Shown here: piece after piece, positions 35,300 through 46,898 of the stretch
Layout of the letters: the number at the start of each line of letters is the position of its first letter
How positions within the stretch are numbered: position 1 is the first letter of the stretch
From: Pseudopyrenochaeta lycopersici
Taxonomy: Eukaryota; Ascomycota; Dothideomycetes; Pleosporales; Pseudopyrenochaetaceae
DNA length: 64,000 bases
NCBI GenBank assembly: GCA_003313425.1
Contig: NHZP01000001.1
Coordinates: forward strand, 620,001-684,000
Reading direction: 5' to 3'
Position numbers and translations under genes: made by a program
The notes under the pieces: generated by a model
Told to the model about the DNA's origin: nothing
Database searches by the model: none
The model's input: the letters and a program-made list of their open reading frames with translations, nothing else

Positions 35300-38200
35300 T
35301 TAAGATAAGTAACACTAAGATAGAAAACACAAACTATTATACTACTAGGCTAGGTAACGCTATTACTAAACTAGATCTCTTCTATAGAGATCGCTTTAAG
35401 CTTAAAGAATAGTTACTTTAGTTTAACCTCTTCTTTAAGTTTAATGCAACTACTATAGATAATAATAATTAAGTAGTACTTATATCTAGCTATATAAGAG
35501 GCGAGGCAGCTAAATAAGTAAAGCCTTACCTAGTTAAGTACATAAGCAACGTAAGAAAGCCTTAAGAACTTATCGTTATATTTAAGAATACAGAAAGATT
35601 TAAGGCATACATGCGTTAAGCGTTCAGACTCCTAAACGTAGTAACTATTACAGAACGTAAGATTTAAAATATATAATAAACTAAGTCTATAGCTAATTAC
35701 ACTAATAAATTTCTAAGTTACGCTAGATAAACTAGTTAGAATAACAATACTTTAAAAACTATGTATAAATAAGGCCTAAAAGCAGACGTCTAGACTAAGC
35801 TTATACGTACAGGCACGAAAATTATAATACTAGATAACCTAATTAATAAGACTATCTAACTAGATATAGAGCTCTACAAGCTTCGCGTGCAACTTGCAGG
35901 ATAATAACCTAGATAAACAAAAGAAGATAAGAAACTGTATAAGGATTATTGTCAGATAATAGGTACCTGGAACATCCAGCCGGCCTACGTCATGTGCAGA
36001 CACAAGAGGGATAGTCACGTAACACCAATCTCGGGTGTAACAACACAACACCTAAGGAAGAAAATCAGGGACAGAGAATCGATCAATACAAAAGAAAAAC
36101 AATCTTCAGACCCTATCAAGATTCATCTATTATTTATTGCCTGTCGCGTGAAGACCCTTAAATCTGACAATTATTATAATAAGCTAAACAACAGTCGCCT
36201 ATAACACTAGTATTAACTACAGAGAGTACCTAGACAGTATATATTAGGAGGCCCTAAAGTAATATATCTAGATAACCTTAATAAAGGAAAGTTAGGTAAG
36301 AATAGGAAGAAGAAAGACATAACTTATTTTAACTATAATAAGAAAGGCTATATAGCTAAAGACTACAGAAATAAAAATAAAGTAACCCTTTAGATTAATA
36401 TAATAGTTATAAAAGAAGAAAATAATAATAATAAAATATAGAAAGTTGTTGTAACGTAAGAGGAAGAAGCTTAGGATATAAAGTTATTATAGCTACCTCT
36501 CTTAGAACCTACTAGGAAAGGGATTCTAGAAACCTAGTATAGTAATAAGGAAGAAGAGAGTAGTAGCTCCCTATCTCTAGTCTATAAAGATATTAAGGAA
36601 GACCTTAATAATACTATAGTACTCTTAACTAAGGATTAGAAAAAAGAAAACTTTTAGAACTAATATTAACTAGGAACCCTAAGGCTAGCAACGCTTATAG
36701 AAGCAGAAAAAGATATTATAGAACTTAACTACTAATTATACGCGTAATATATATATAAAGTATAATATATTAATACGCTAACCTTAGAAGAATAGGAAGC
36801 AGCTATAAAATAAGGAATAAGTATAATTATTCTAGCTAAGTAAGCGATATAAGATATATTACAGGAACACTACTAATACCCTAAATATTATATAAAGGTA
36901 ATATAAGAGTAGGTAGAAAGAGCTAAGAAAGTATAGTAACCTATAAGCGTTAGGGACGCACTATAGAAACTTTAATAAGCTAGGTAAATATAGGTACTAG
37001 AACTCTTAGTAGTTAAGACCCCTAAATATATATTACGACGCTAAATAATACTACTACTAAAATAAGAAGACGCTTTCTACGTACTAAGCACTAAGAACTT
37101 AGTATAGTAAGGGTATCCTTAAGTTAATTCCTACGGCGAAATTATGCTTACAGATAGTAAGAAATAAGATATTTATACCTAGCTTAAATAATAAATATAT
37201 TAGGAGGACGATAAGGAGAATATTAACTCTAACTAGCTTCTTATAGAGGAAGAAGCTAGAGACTACTATAAGCGCGTAGAGGCGGCTTAAGCCCTATATA
37301 CTATGCGTAAAGGACTATAGAAACTAGTACTAGACTACTTAATAGATCCACGTAATAAGCGACACGGTGTAGTCTACTAGTCTTTCTACACCACAGACCT
37401 GTACGCTATACACTATTTAAGTAAGACAGAACAGGGATACTTCCCTTACTTATTTTACTAATATAAATATTAATAGTATAATTATCTTAAAGTTAAATGC
37501 GATAACTACCTATAGGATAAGAGGACTATCCTCTACTTCCTAGGAAATAACGACCCTGCGGCTACTATAGCGATGTAGCTAGTCTTTAATAGAGAGTGTA
37601 ACTAACAGTAATAGTAAACGTGCCTTAACTCTAACTGCCTTAAGTATAAAGACGTTAAGACACTAAATAGGTACTAGGAGGAGCCTCTTTTAGAATTACG
37701 CCTACTAATAAGCAAGAATTACGAACTCTATATATAACAGGTGCATAAGGACTCCTTAAGCTAAATATTAAGCTTAATAGAAGCTAGATAAAGGTACTAG
37801 TAGATTCTAGAGTATAATAGAGCTATATTTCTGCGCGAGTAATAGAATAAGCTAGCCTTATCCTATTATTAAAATTAGTACTATATCTATTAATAGTAGC
37901 TAATAGATAACTAATGCTATTAGAGTCTGTAATTACACACGAAGTATAGAGCGTATAACTTATTATCTAGAACTATAGGGAAACGATTAACCTAGACGTC
38001 TTTAAACTATTATAATATAATGTAATACTAGGACTCTTATAGTTAAGAGAATATAGCCTAGATATAGATTAGAAAAGGAAAAAGTTCTTATTTAAATGCT
38101 GTAGAACGGATGTAACTATAAGTAAACCTACGCTGCAGCTAAGTACCTAGGTAGATAAGAAGATAATAATTAGAATCCTTACTTTAAATAAGGACAACCT

Positions 38201-40870
38201 TAAGACACGAGGATCTAACTTAGCAGGTACTAATAGGAGGCCCTTAGACTAATAAGCTAGAGTTAAGGAGTAAAGCGTAACTCTAGTAATCCCTAATAAG
38301 TATAAAGAATATAAGTTACTCTTTTAGGAAGAGATAACTATAAAAGTATTACCTAAGTATTAACCTTAGGATTATAAGATTATCCTATAGGAAGGAAAGT
38401 AACTAACTTTTAGCCTAATTTATAGTTTACTAGAAAAAGAACTTAAAACCCTGCACAAATATATTAAGACAAACTTAAAAAAGGGATTTATTAGGGAATT
38501 ATAATTACTAGCAGGATACTCTATACTATTTATACTAAAGAAAAATAAGAAGTTAAGATTATGCGTTAACTATTAGAAGCTTAATAATATTATAGTAAAG
38601 AATTAATACCCTTTACTAAATATAGCAGAATTATAAGATTAACTAGCCTTTATAAAAGTCTTTATAGTATTAGACTTAAGAGGAGTATATAACCTTATTC
38701 GCATAAAGGAAGGTAAAGAATAGAAGACTGCGTTTAGAACACGCTATAGCTACTATAAGTATATAGTAATGCCTTTTAGTCTTACTAATATACTAGTAAC
38801 ATACTAGGCACTTAAGTTAAATTCTTAGGATATATAGTAGGTGTATATAGAGTAAAGATAAGTAAAGAAAAAATAAGAGTAGTAAAAGAATAGCCTAAAC
38901 CTAAAATAGTTAAAGATATATAGTTATTTATAAGATTTATTAACTTTAACTAATAGTTTATTAAGGATTTTTCTAGGAAATCTATTCTACTTACTAAGCT
39001 TACGAGGAAAGATATAAAATAGGAATAAGGAAATAAATAAAGAAAAGTATTCTAGATACTTAAGGAAGCCTATATTATACTTCTAGTGTTAATTATATTC
39101 TAAATAGGAGAACCCTTACAGTTTAAAATAGATGCCTTAGACCTTATACTAGGTATAATAGTAAAATAAGAACGTAATAGGAAATAGCACCTAATTACGT
39201 ACTACTTAAGAAAATTTATAGACGCTAAGAAACGCTACAACGTGCATAATAAAGAGCTTATAGCAGTTATTAACGCCCTTAACTACTAGTAAATCTATGC
39301 AGAAAGCTGCTTAGATCTTATAATATTTATAGATTATAAGAACTTAGTTTATTTTACTACTACTAAAACTTTAAACTATAGATAGGTTAGATAGGCTAAA
39401 ATGCTAAGATAATATAAGTTTAAGATTATGTATACGCTAAGAAAGGATAACGGCAGAGCTAATGCTCTTAGCTGCAGAACAGACATCGCAGGAATAAAAG
39501 TAATAGTTAGCGATGCTATCCTTTAAGTAAACTAGGATAGAAGCTTAGGACCTAATAAGTTATTAAATAATACTATAATAATTACGTCTAAAGTACCTAA
39601 AGAATTATAAGAAGTAATTATTTAATAATACTATAATAACCTAGTATATAGTTACCTAGGAATTAAGAGAATAATAGAACTTATACAGCGACACTATAGC
39701 TTTAAGAATATAAAGGCTAAAGTTAAATAGTTTATTAAAAAATGCGCGGACTGTTATAAGAATAAATACAGTACTTACGCACTATATAGAGAAATGTAAG
39801 CTATAGAGCTACCTAATAAACCTTAAGTAGATATTTCTATAGACTTTGTAATAGGGTTACTACTATCTAAAGATTCTGTAATAGGAATTAAGTATAACGC
39901 TATCTTTAATATAGTCTGCAGGTTTATAAAAGCAGTAGAAATAATACTATTTAGAAATAACTATAATATAGAATAACTAGCGTTTATTATCTTAGACAGG
40001 CTGATACGATATTATAGTATACCTAAGTCTATTATAAGTAATAGAGATAAGCTCTTTATATCTAACTTCTAGTCTATATTAATAGCCGCGATAGGAACTA
40101 AGAGAAAGTTGTTAATAGCCTATCACCTATAAACAGATAGATAGATAGAAAGAACAAACAGAATAATAAAGACCTACCTAAGAATTTATAGTAATTAATA
40201 ATAAAATAATTAGGTCTTATTATTACTAATAGTATAACTAGCCTATAATAATAAATTATTAGAATTAACTAGAAAGACACTATTCTTTACTAACTACAGG
40301 AGACACCCTAATCTCTTTATAAAATTATATCCTAGTAGAAAAGCTAAAGTAGCTATAAAGATAGCTAAAGAAATAAAGAAAATATATAAATAACTTTAAG
40401 AGAACCTTAAGAAAGTATAATGTAATAGTATTTCTTACTAAAATAAGAAAAGAAAAATAGCACCTTAGCTAAAAAAGAGGGATAAAGTATACTTACTTAC
40501 GAAAAATCTACGTAATAAGTAACTAAGTAAGGGACTTAATTACGTTAAAGTTAGACTATTTTTAGTTAAAGAATAAAACAGACTTATAAATTATATACTT
40601 AAGCTACTACTAGATATAAAGATCTACTTATAATTCTATATCTCTAAGTTAGAACTAGCTAACCTAATAACGCTACTATAAAAAATATTCTAGTACTAAA
40701 CTAAAGAAGAAATAGAGTATAAAGTTAAAAAAATTCTTAGCGAAGAACGCCCTAAGATTACAAAGGAATAGTATAAAGAAAGAAAGTACTTTATAAAATA
40801 GAAAGGCTACCTAGATTTAGAAAATATATAGGAACCTAAGTCTAACTTAAAGAACTATAAGGAATAAATT
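35300..40870 (+). pseudogene. gag-pol of Gypsy subtype c, RIP-broken and RT-deleted
   Basis: Tracks the gag-pol at 8440-13960 almost codon for codon, with more stops. Differences are the 221-bp insertion at 35949-36169, loss of the RT active-site segment (corresponding to 11725-11899), and a divergent chromodomain region (KYFIK-KGYLDLENI near 40785-40830) preceded by a different linker. It cannot encode an active enzyme. Confidence 0.85.
35949..36169 (+). repeat. Solo LTR (221 bp) with ATTAT target duplication
   Basis: Starts TGTCAGATAA and ends ATCTGACA. It is flanked by ATTAT at 35944-35948 and 36170-36174. Removing it and one ATTAT restores the sequence found in the sister element near 9078. 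It is rich in CpA and not RIP-mutated, although its host element is. This is the product of LTR-LTR recombination of an otherwise unseen retroelement. ORFs at 35860-36204 are artefacts. Confidence 0.9.
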
Positions 40871-40949
40871 AGCAAATACTACTATAATAAGGAATAAAAA
40901 GAACTTAGGTACTAGAACTATAACTAACCTAAGAAGAGAGAATAGTAGA

Positions 40950-41515
40950 ACTACTACTACTCCTAAAGTTAGCTACTCTAAGAAAAAGACTGCCTTCTTC
41001 TAGCTATATTAGTATAAACGCGCTTTAGTCTAGAGCTAGAGTGCCTAGTATAAGACTTTCCTTAAGATTAGTAATCTCCTGCCCTAACGCTTCCGCCGCC
41101 TTAAGAGCCTTAATCTCCTCTACGTACTAACCTAAGGCGTCTACTAGACTTTACTTACGCCTCTAAAGAAACTCTTTTTATTTACGTAAATAACTGCGTT
41201 TAGAATAAGCGGCTAGTAACGCGTTCAGCGCCTTCTCCTTTACTGCCTTAGCCTCTGCCTCTTAAGCTTCTAAATAATATATCTCCTTATCTAGCTTAGA
41301 ATAGTTTAGTAACAGGATATTAACTAGTTTATAAAGCTTATTACTATTATAATAGTAATTACTATACTCTTTCTTTAATAATAATATCTAGTACTCTTAA
41401 CCCTGCTTTACGTAATAACTACAGGTAACTATAGCTAACTAGCTAATATAATTAATTTAATCTCTAAGGTTATAATATTATAGAGTACTCTTAGAACTTA
41501 TTAGTTAGTTTATAG
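40950..41515 (-). pseudogene. Antisense ORF of Gypsy subtype c (coiled-coil protein), degraded
   Basis: A minus-strand frame begins within about 30 bp of the 3' LTR and reads toward pol. Readable segments are CSYYVKQG followed by KKEYSNYYYN (Tyr at positions where Cys would complete Cys-x2-Cys pairs, consistent with TGT to TAT by RIP), then a long Ala/Glu/Lys coiled-coil-like stretch (KAVKEKALNALLAAYSK and onward). No intact ATG remains. It is different in sequence from the ORFs of subtypes a and b but equal in position, orientation and layout. Confidence 0.5.
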
Positions 41516-41543
41516 GGATATAAATAATAGGAGGAGAGGATAG

Positions 41544-41993
41544 TATTATAATCCTAGAAATAAGGGGACGCGCAGCTTAAGAAGGACTTACTCGTAGTTT
41601 AGAGCTATAACGTATACGCTAGCCTAGTAGGAACTAGTATCCTAGGAAGCTTAGCATCAGCCCTATAAAATTCTCTAGGACACTGCGTGTATCCTACAGA
41701 ACTTATAAGATTCTAGGAAACCTATAATAGGATCTGTAGGATCCTATAGGATAACCTATATATAGATTATAGTAATAAACCCTTATAGCTTATTATATTT
41801 AACTTAATATTATACTTTATAGTATAGTAATTATAATACTAATTATTCTTAACTCTTAGTACTCTTTACAGAAGCGCCCTCTTACTGTCTTAGTATTAAA
41901 CGTTCCTTCTATCTAGTCCCTTACCCTATCCTAGAGAACTAACCTTGTAATCTTATTAGTTATCCTTATTAATAGCCTTTAAGATTCTTTACA
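41544..41993 (+). repeat. 3' LTR, type c (450 bp)
   Basis: Starts TATTATAATCCTAG (RIP-changed TGTTACGATC) and ends ATTCTTTACA. A purine-rich tract (gaggagaggatag) precedes it. Confidence 0.88.
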
Positions 41994-42030
41994 CTAGTTA
42001 GGAAGCACTAGTGTTCTACTCTGTTATATA
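41994..42030 (+). repeat. Fragment of type-a LTR U3
   Basis: The 37 bp before the hAT region match the U3 of the type-a LTR (best to the copy at 5410-5460, reverse complement) after allowing C to T changes. Confidence 0.6.
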
Positions 42031-42455
42031 CAGTAATAGGAGCTTACTATTAAAAAATAGTAATTACTAATTTTTTAAAAGGTTTATATTAAATTACTTA
42101 GTAATCCTAAAATTCTAATATTTTAGAATAGAATACTACTTAATATAAAGATTAATTTTAGGATTTTAGAATTTCTAAAATAGGCCTAGTTCCTTAATAA
42201 TAAAATTTTTAAGAAAAAAAATAGTAAGCTAAATAGTAATTACTAATTACTAATTTAGCTTACTATTTTTTTTCTTCTTAAAATTTTTCCTAAAGAACTA
42301 AGCCTATTTAGGATATTCTAAAATTGTAAAATTAATCTTTATATTAAGTAGTCTTCTATTCTAAAATATTAGAATTTTAGGATTACTAAGTACTTTAATA
42401 TAAACCTTTTAAAAAATTTGAAAAATTAGTAATTACTAATTTTTGCCTATTACTG
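42031..42455. mobile_element. Foldback element with about 200-bp arms
   Basis: An almost perfect palindrome centred near 42245. Its outermost 10 bp are CAGTAATAGG and CCTATTACTG, and the arms are about 205 bp each. The word tagtaattactaa recurs near the right end of the hAT element (46800-46860). It is either the left terminal region of that hAT or a related MITE inserted beside it. Confidence 0.7.
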
Positions 42456-42559
42456 CTATCTATATTATTATATATAATATTCTAGAAATTTAGAAATAAT
42501 AGGAATTAGAAAATATAATATAGTCTTACTAAAAAAATATATATTAAATAAAAAACTAG

Positions 42560-43356
42560 CTAATCTAAACTACCTAAAGAATTTAAGAAATCTATAGCTT
42601 CTAAATTAGAAGCTATAAAATCTTCGTATAAATTATAAAAGTTTCTACTTAATTTAATCTCTTCTAGAGTATAAAACTCTTTATTATAAAAATTTAAATT
42701 ATTTAAAAAATAGAAATCTTCTTTAATAAACTCCTCTTTTAAAGTAAAATAATTCTCTTTAATAGCTAGTTTAGCTTTTATATTATCTACTTCTTTAGAA
42801 GTATTTATAAGCTTATTTATAAAGCTTTTAATTATATCTATATATAATTAGTAATAGTTATATATATATATATATAAATAGATAACTTACTATAATCTTT
42901 AAATAAAATACTTATATTAATTAAGTATTTATTAATACTTTCTAATGTAGTAGAAAGAGAATTATCTATAGTACTATTATCTAGTAAAAATAGATACTCT
43001 ATTTCTATATTCGCTTTTCTTAATAGATCTATAATAATATTAAGAAAGTCTTTTTTAAATAATATTAATTATATTAAACTTACTTAAAGTAGCTTTAACT
43101 CTATCTTTTTTATAATAGCTTAGTCTATTTAAATAATAAACTATTCTTAAAGTATTTAAATAATCTATAATCTATATAGAGTTTTTATCTAATATAAAAT
43201 TAATATATTTAAATATTATTATTAATAATAATATAACTTACCTTTAAAATTTCTATAATTATTAATTATAGCTTTTATAGTAGAGTCTAGTTTAGTAGAT
43301 TTAACTACTATACTATTATTAATAATAGTAGAGATAAAGGTAGATTTAGTAAGCAT
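42560..43356 (-). CDS. Spliced gene of unknown function inside the hAT element
   Basis: On the minus strand, exons 43356-43242, 43188-43084, 43028-42912 and 42837-42560 join in consistent phase to 205 codons ending TAG at 42562-42560. Intron donors are GTAAGT, GTAAGT and GTATTT and acceptors TTAG, ATAG and ATAG (53, 55 and 74 bp). Only one internal stop occurs (TAG in exon 2, Gln or Trp equivalent by RIP). The product is Asn/Ile/Lys/Leu-rich with predicted helical character; the C-terminal part contains KENYFTLKEEFIKED and the end reads FLNSLGSLD. I recognise no domain. It is transcribed divergently from the transposase at 44127, separated by a minisatellite. The three phase-compatible introns argue strongly that it is a real gene, probably an accessory protein of the transposon. 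Exon 3 could alternatively start 21 bases earlier (34-bp intron). Confidence 0.6.
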
Positions 43357-43499
43357 TTTAACTATAGTTTAAAAAAGCTTTAGTAAAATAAAAAGATAAA
43401 GCAGATTTACTAGTATATATAGATAGTAGATAAGGATCTTATCTTTTATTTTTAAAGAATAAAATAAAAGGTAGTATAGATATATATATAGTTATAATA

Positions 43500-43990
43500 T
43501 AGATTCTAAGTTAAGTTCTTAACTAAATTAAATTCCTAACTAAATTAGATTCCTAACTATATTAAATTCTTAACTAAATTAGATTCCTAACTATATTAAA
43601 TTCTTAACTAAATTAGATTCCTTACTAAATTAAATTCTTAATTAAATTAGATTCCTAACTAAATTAAATTCCTAACTAAATTAAATTCTTAACTAAATTA
43701 GATTCCTTACTAAATTAAATTCTTAATTAAATTAAATTCCTAACTAAATTAAATTCTTAGCTAAATTAAATTCTTAACTAAATTAGATTCCTAATTAAAT
43801 TAAATTCTTAATTAAATTACATTCTTAGCTAAATTAAGTTTTAAAGTAAATTAAATTCTTAATTAAATTAAATTCCTAACTAAATTAAATTCTTAACTAA
43901 ATTAAATTCTTAACTAAATTACATTCTTAACTAAATTACATTCTTAACTAAATTACATTCTTAACTAAATTACATTCTTAATTAGATTCT
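43500..43990. repeat. 17-bp minisatellite (ttcctaactaaattaaa), about 28 copies
   Basis: Nearly 500 bp of tandem 17-mers with variants (cttaac, cctaac, tatatta, acattc). It lies between the two divergent genes of the hAT element, so it occupies their shared promoter region. Confidence 0.9.
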
Positions 43991-44126
43991 AGTTTTACTT
44001 ATAATATATAAATACTATAGAATCTATACTTTTTCTATTCTTTTTTCTAAACTATATCTTTATACCTTATACTAAAATTAAAATTTAACTCTTTTAACTC
44101 TATTATTATATAAAAGTATTTATATT

Positions 44127-46513
44127 ATGTCTAGAAAAATCTTTTCTAAATAAGATTTATTAAGTCCTAATTTAGAATTACCTAGTATAGCTAATTTAGC
44201 TCCTATATTTAAAGATAGAAAATTTAAATTAGAACTACTACCTTATAAAGAAGGAGAATATAGATTATTTAAAGCTAGTTGTAATAGTTGTAATTATAGT
44301 ACTAAATTAAAGTAGCCTATAAATACTAGTAATTTAAGTATACATTTTAAAGCTAAGTACTTTACTATAAATAATACTATTAGTATAGATAAAGATATAG
44401 AAAGTAATTCTAATATAGATTATAGTACTAGTAGTACTACTAATACTTTAAATAATTATTTTAGAAATTCTAATATAAAAAAAAGACCTAGCTTTATCTT
44501 TTTTAGTAAAGAAGAATATAAAACTAATCTATTATCTTTTATTATATCTAATAATTTACCTTTTAGTATAGTAGAAAGTAGTAGTTTTAATAATTTTATA
44601 AAATATTTTAAAGATAATATACCTACTATAAGTAGAACTACTATAAAAAGAGAACTAGATAGCTTTTATACTTTAGAAGTAAATAAACTAAAATTACTCT
44701 TAAAAAATAATAATAGTAAATATTCTATTACTTTAGATGAATAGCGATCTAATAATAATATAGATTTTTTAGCTATAACTTTACATTTTTTAGATATTAA
44801 CTTTAAAATTAAAAGTTATTTAATAGGTTTTAAAGATCTTAATAATTTTAAATCTTATACTAGTAGTATTATCTATAAGATAGTTAATAGTATATTAAAA
44901 GATTTTAATATAAGAAATAATATTATAAGTATAACTAGAGATAATGCTTCTAGTATTAATAGTACTATTAAGTTAATAAAAGACAGTTATAATTCTAAAT
45001 TTAACTATAATATTATAGATATAAAGTGTGTAGCACATATATTAAATCTAATTAGTAATAATTTTCTAGACTATACCTTTTTTACTATTAATAATACTAA
45101 AAAATTTAATAATAATCTAAATACTATAATAGAAAAACTTAATAAAGATAATAATAGTATAGATTTTATTAATAATAGAAAAGCCTTACCTATAACTATT
45201 AGAAATATTATTAATAAATTTAAATATAATAATTTTTTAAAAAATAACTTTAAAAAGGTAGTTAAGGATAATAAATTAAGTAATATAGGCCCTGAAATAC
45301 TAATAAAAGATAATAGTACTAGATGGCTCTCTACTTATAATATGTTAGATAGATTTATTTATTTTAAAGATGAGATTATATATATTATTAATAAAGCTAA
45401 TAGCTTATCTAATACAAAGAAAAAAGATCTAAATTTAGAATCTTTTACTATAAAAATAGAAGATTGGAATTATTTAATAAAAATAAAGTCAATTTTAGAA
45501 ATATTTCAAAAACCTACTATAAAATTACAAGGTTTTACTAGTAATTCTTATACTATAATATATATAACTCAACTATATAAAAAATTAATAGATATGCTTT
45601 ATTTTATAGAAGAAAAAGACTTATTATTAAAAGAAGGAATACAACAAGCTATAGATAAATTATTATTTTATTATCCTATAAATAATACTAATATAGATAA
45701 ATTAAAAGATCTATATATAGTAACTTTATTAGATCCGCATTTTAAATTAGATATATATAATAGTTTAGATTTTAATAGTATAATAGTAGATAATATAAAA
45801 TTATATTTTATAGAAATATATAATAGATATAAAAAAAATATAATATAGAGAGTAATAAGAGTATAAATATAAATAGTAGTTTTAATTCTAGTTCTAGTTT
45901 AGATATACTAAATACTATAGAAGATAATTATAATAGTGATGATAAAATATTTATATTACCTAATAAATCTATTAATAGTAACTGTATAGAGAACAAAGTA
46001 GAACTATATTTAAAAGAACCTAGAATAACTAAGAATATAACTCTAGAAAACTACTATAATACTAATAAAGATAGATTTGCTATAATATATAAAATAGCTA
46101 AAGACTATTTAGCTATATTAGCTACTTCTAATCCTAGTGAATCTACTTTTTCTAAAACAGCTAATATAGTAACTAAATCTAGAAATAGATTATTATCTAG
46201 TACTATTAAAAAATTAATTATATTAAAGGAATTAAATAGTATAGTAGATGAAGAAGAAATTATAAATAATAATTTATTTTTTAAAGATAATATAATTAGT
46301 AATTATAATAATAAACAAAAGAAAGGAAAAGAAAAAGAAAAAGAAAGGATAAATATAGAAGAAGAAGAAGAAATAGAAGAAGATTTTAATGTAGAAGATA
46401 AAAGTACTACTAGTATAACTAGTTTTAATACTAGTACTAATTCAAGTTCTAATACTAGTAGAAATAGTAGAAATAGTAGAAATATAAGTCCTTGTAGTAA
46501 TAATTTAATATAG
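44127..46513 (+). pseudogene. hAT (Ac-like) transposase with BED finger, nearly intact
   Basis: From ATG 44127 the frame runs to 45848 with three internal stops (near 44151, 44312 and 44742), the last two where family members have Trp. It then continues in the -1 frame from about 45836 to TAG 46511-46513. Motifs in order: BED-type finger with CNSCNYSTKLK and NLSIHF (about residues 57-80), LDE-RSNN..FLAITLHF, TRDNASSINS, RWLSTYNMLDR, LLDPHFKLDIY, and the C-terminal dimerisation domain DYLAILATSNPSESTFSKTA near 46103-46165. The frame change falls in an A8 run (45831-45838). A splice explanation would remove a conserved segment (IEIYNRYK), so one lost A or slippage is preferred. Extremely AT-rich, yet the 3' half keeps CpA. 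Confidence 0.88.
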
Positions 46514-46799
46514 TATTATACTATATAATTATAATATTATATATTACTATACTATAATATATAGAATAATAAGATATTTTAGTCTAAATATTATTAATAT
46601 ATAATAGTAGTGTTTATTTAGTTAGTTTTATAAATTTAGTTAGTTTAATAGATTAATAAAGATTTTTTATTTAAATTTAATTACCTTTTTTTTAATATAC
46701 AATTTATTAATATATTCTAGTCTCTAATAGTTAAAGAATCTAGATTTTACTACTAGTAACTATATAATATAAAATATAGATTACTAAATTTTTACTAAT

Positions 46800-46870
46800 T
46801 TATAATTTAGTAATTAGTAATTACTAAGTAATTACTAGATTTACTAATTACTAAATTTTGTGCATCCCTG
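46800..46870 (+). repeat. Right terminus of the hAT element
   Basis: The reverse complement starts CAGGGATGCACAAAATTTAG, a typical Ac-like hAT end, followed by subterminal tagtaatta repeats. Flanking sequence beyond 46870 is an LTR fragment. No matching 8-bp duplication was found on the left side. Confidence 0.65.
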
Positions 46871-46898
46871 GCGTCCCCTCGTTCCTTGGATCGTAACA
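46871..46898 (-). repeat. Fragment of family-1 LTR start (type b/c)
   Basis: Reads TGTTACGATCC on the minus strand from 46898, and the first 28 bp match the type-c LTR start with a few changes. It is the site into which the hAT element inserted. Confidence 0.6.

Larger units (their letters stand above)
34838..41993 (+). mobile_element. Complete Gypsy family 1, subtype c, with solo LTR inserted in gag region
   Basis: An element of 7156 bp bounded by two 450-bp LTRs, with gag-pol on the plus strand and an antisense ORF before the 3' LTR. A 175-bp deletion removes the RT catalytic core (junction near 38815-38825), identical to the one in 1-5515. A 221-bp solo LTR sits in the 3' part of gag. There is no matching 5-bp duplication: atata lies left and ctagt right, so the flanks have probably recombined. 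It is strongly RIP-mutated and was inserted into the subtype-b element. Confidence 0.9.

Noticed and set aside
35860..36204. ORFs of 63 and 70 codons
   Set aside because: They arise from the solo LTR inserted at 35949-36169 and read across its borders.
45778..45848. A 71-bp intron that would join the two transposase frames
   Set aside because: Phase fits, but it would remove a segment that matches the conserved hAT region; a lost base in the A8 run explains the data better.
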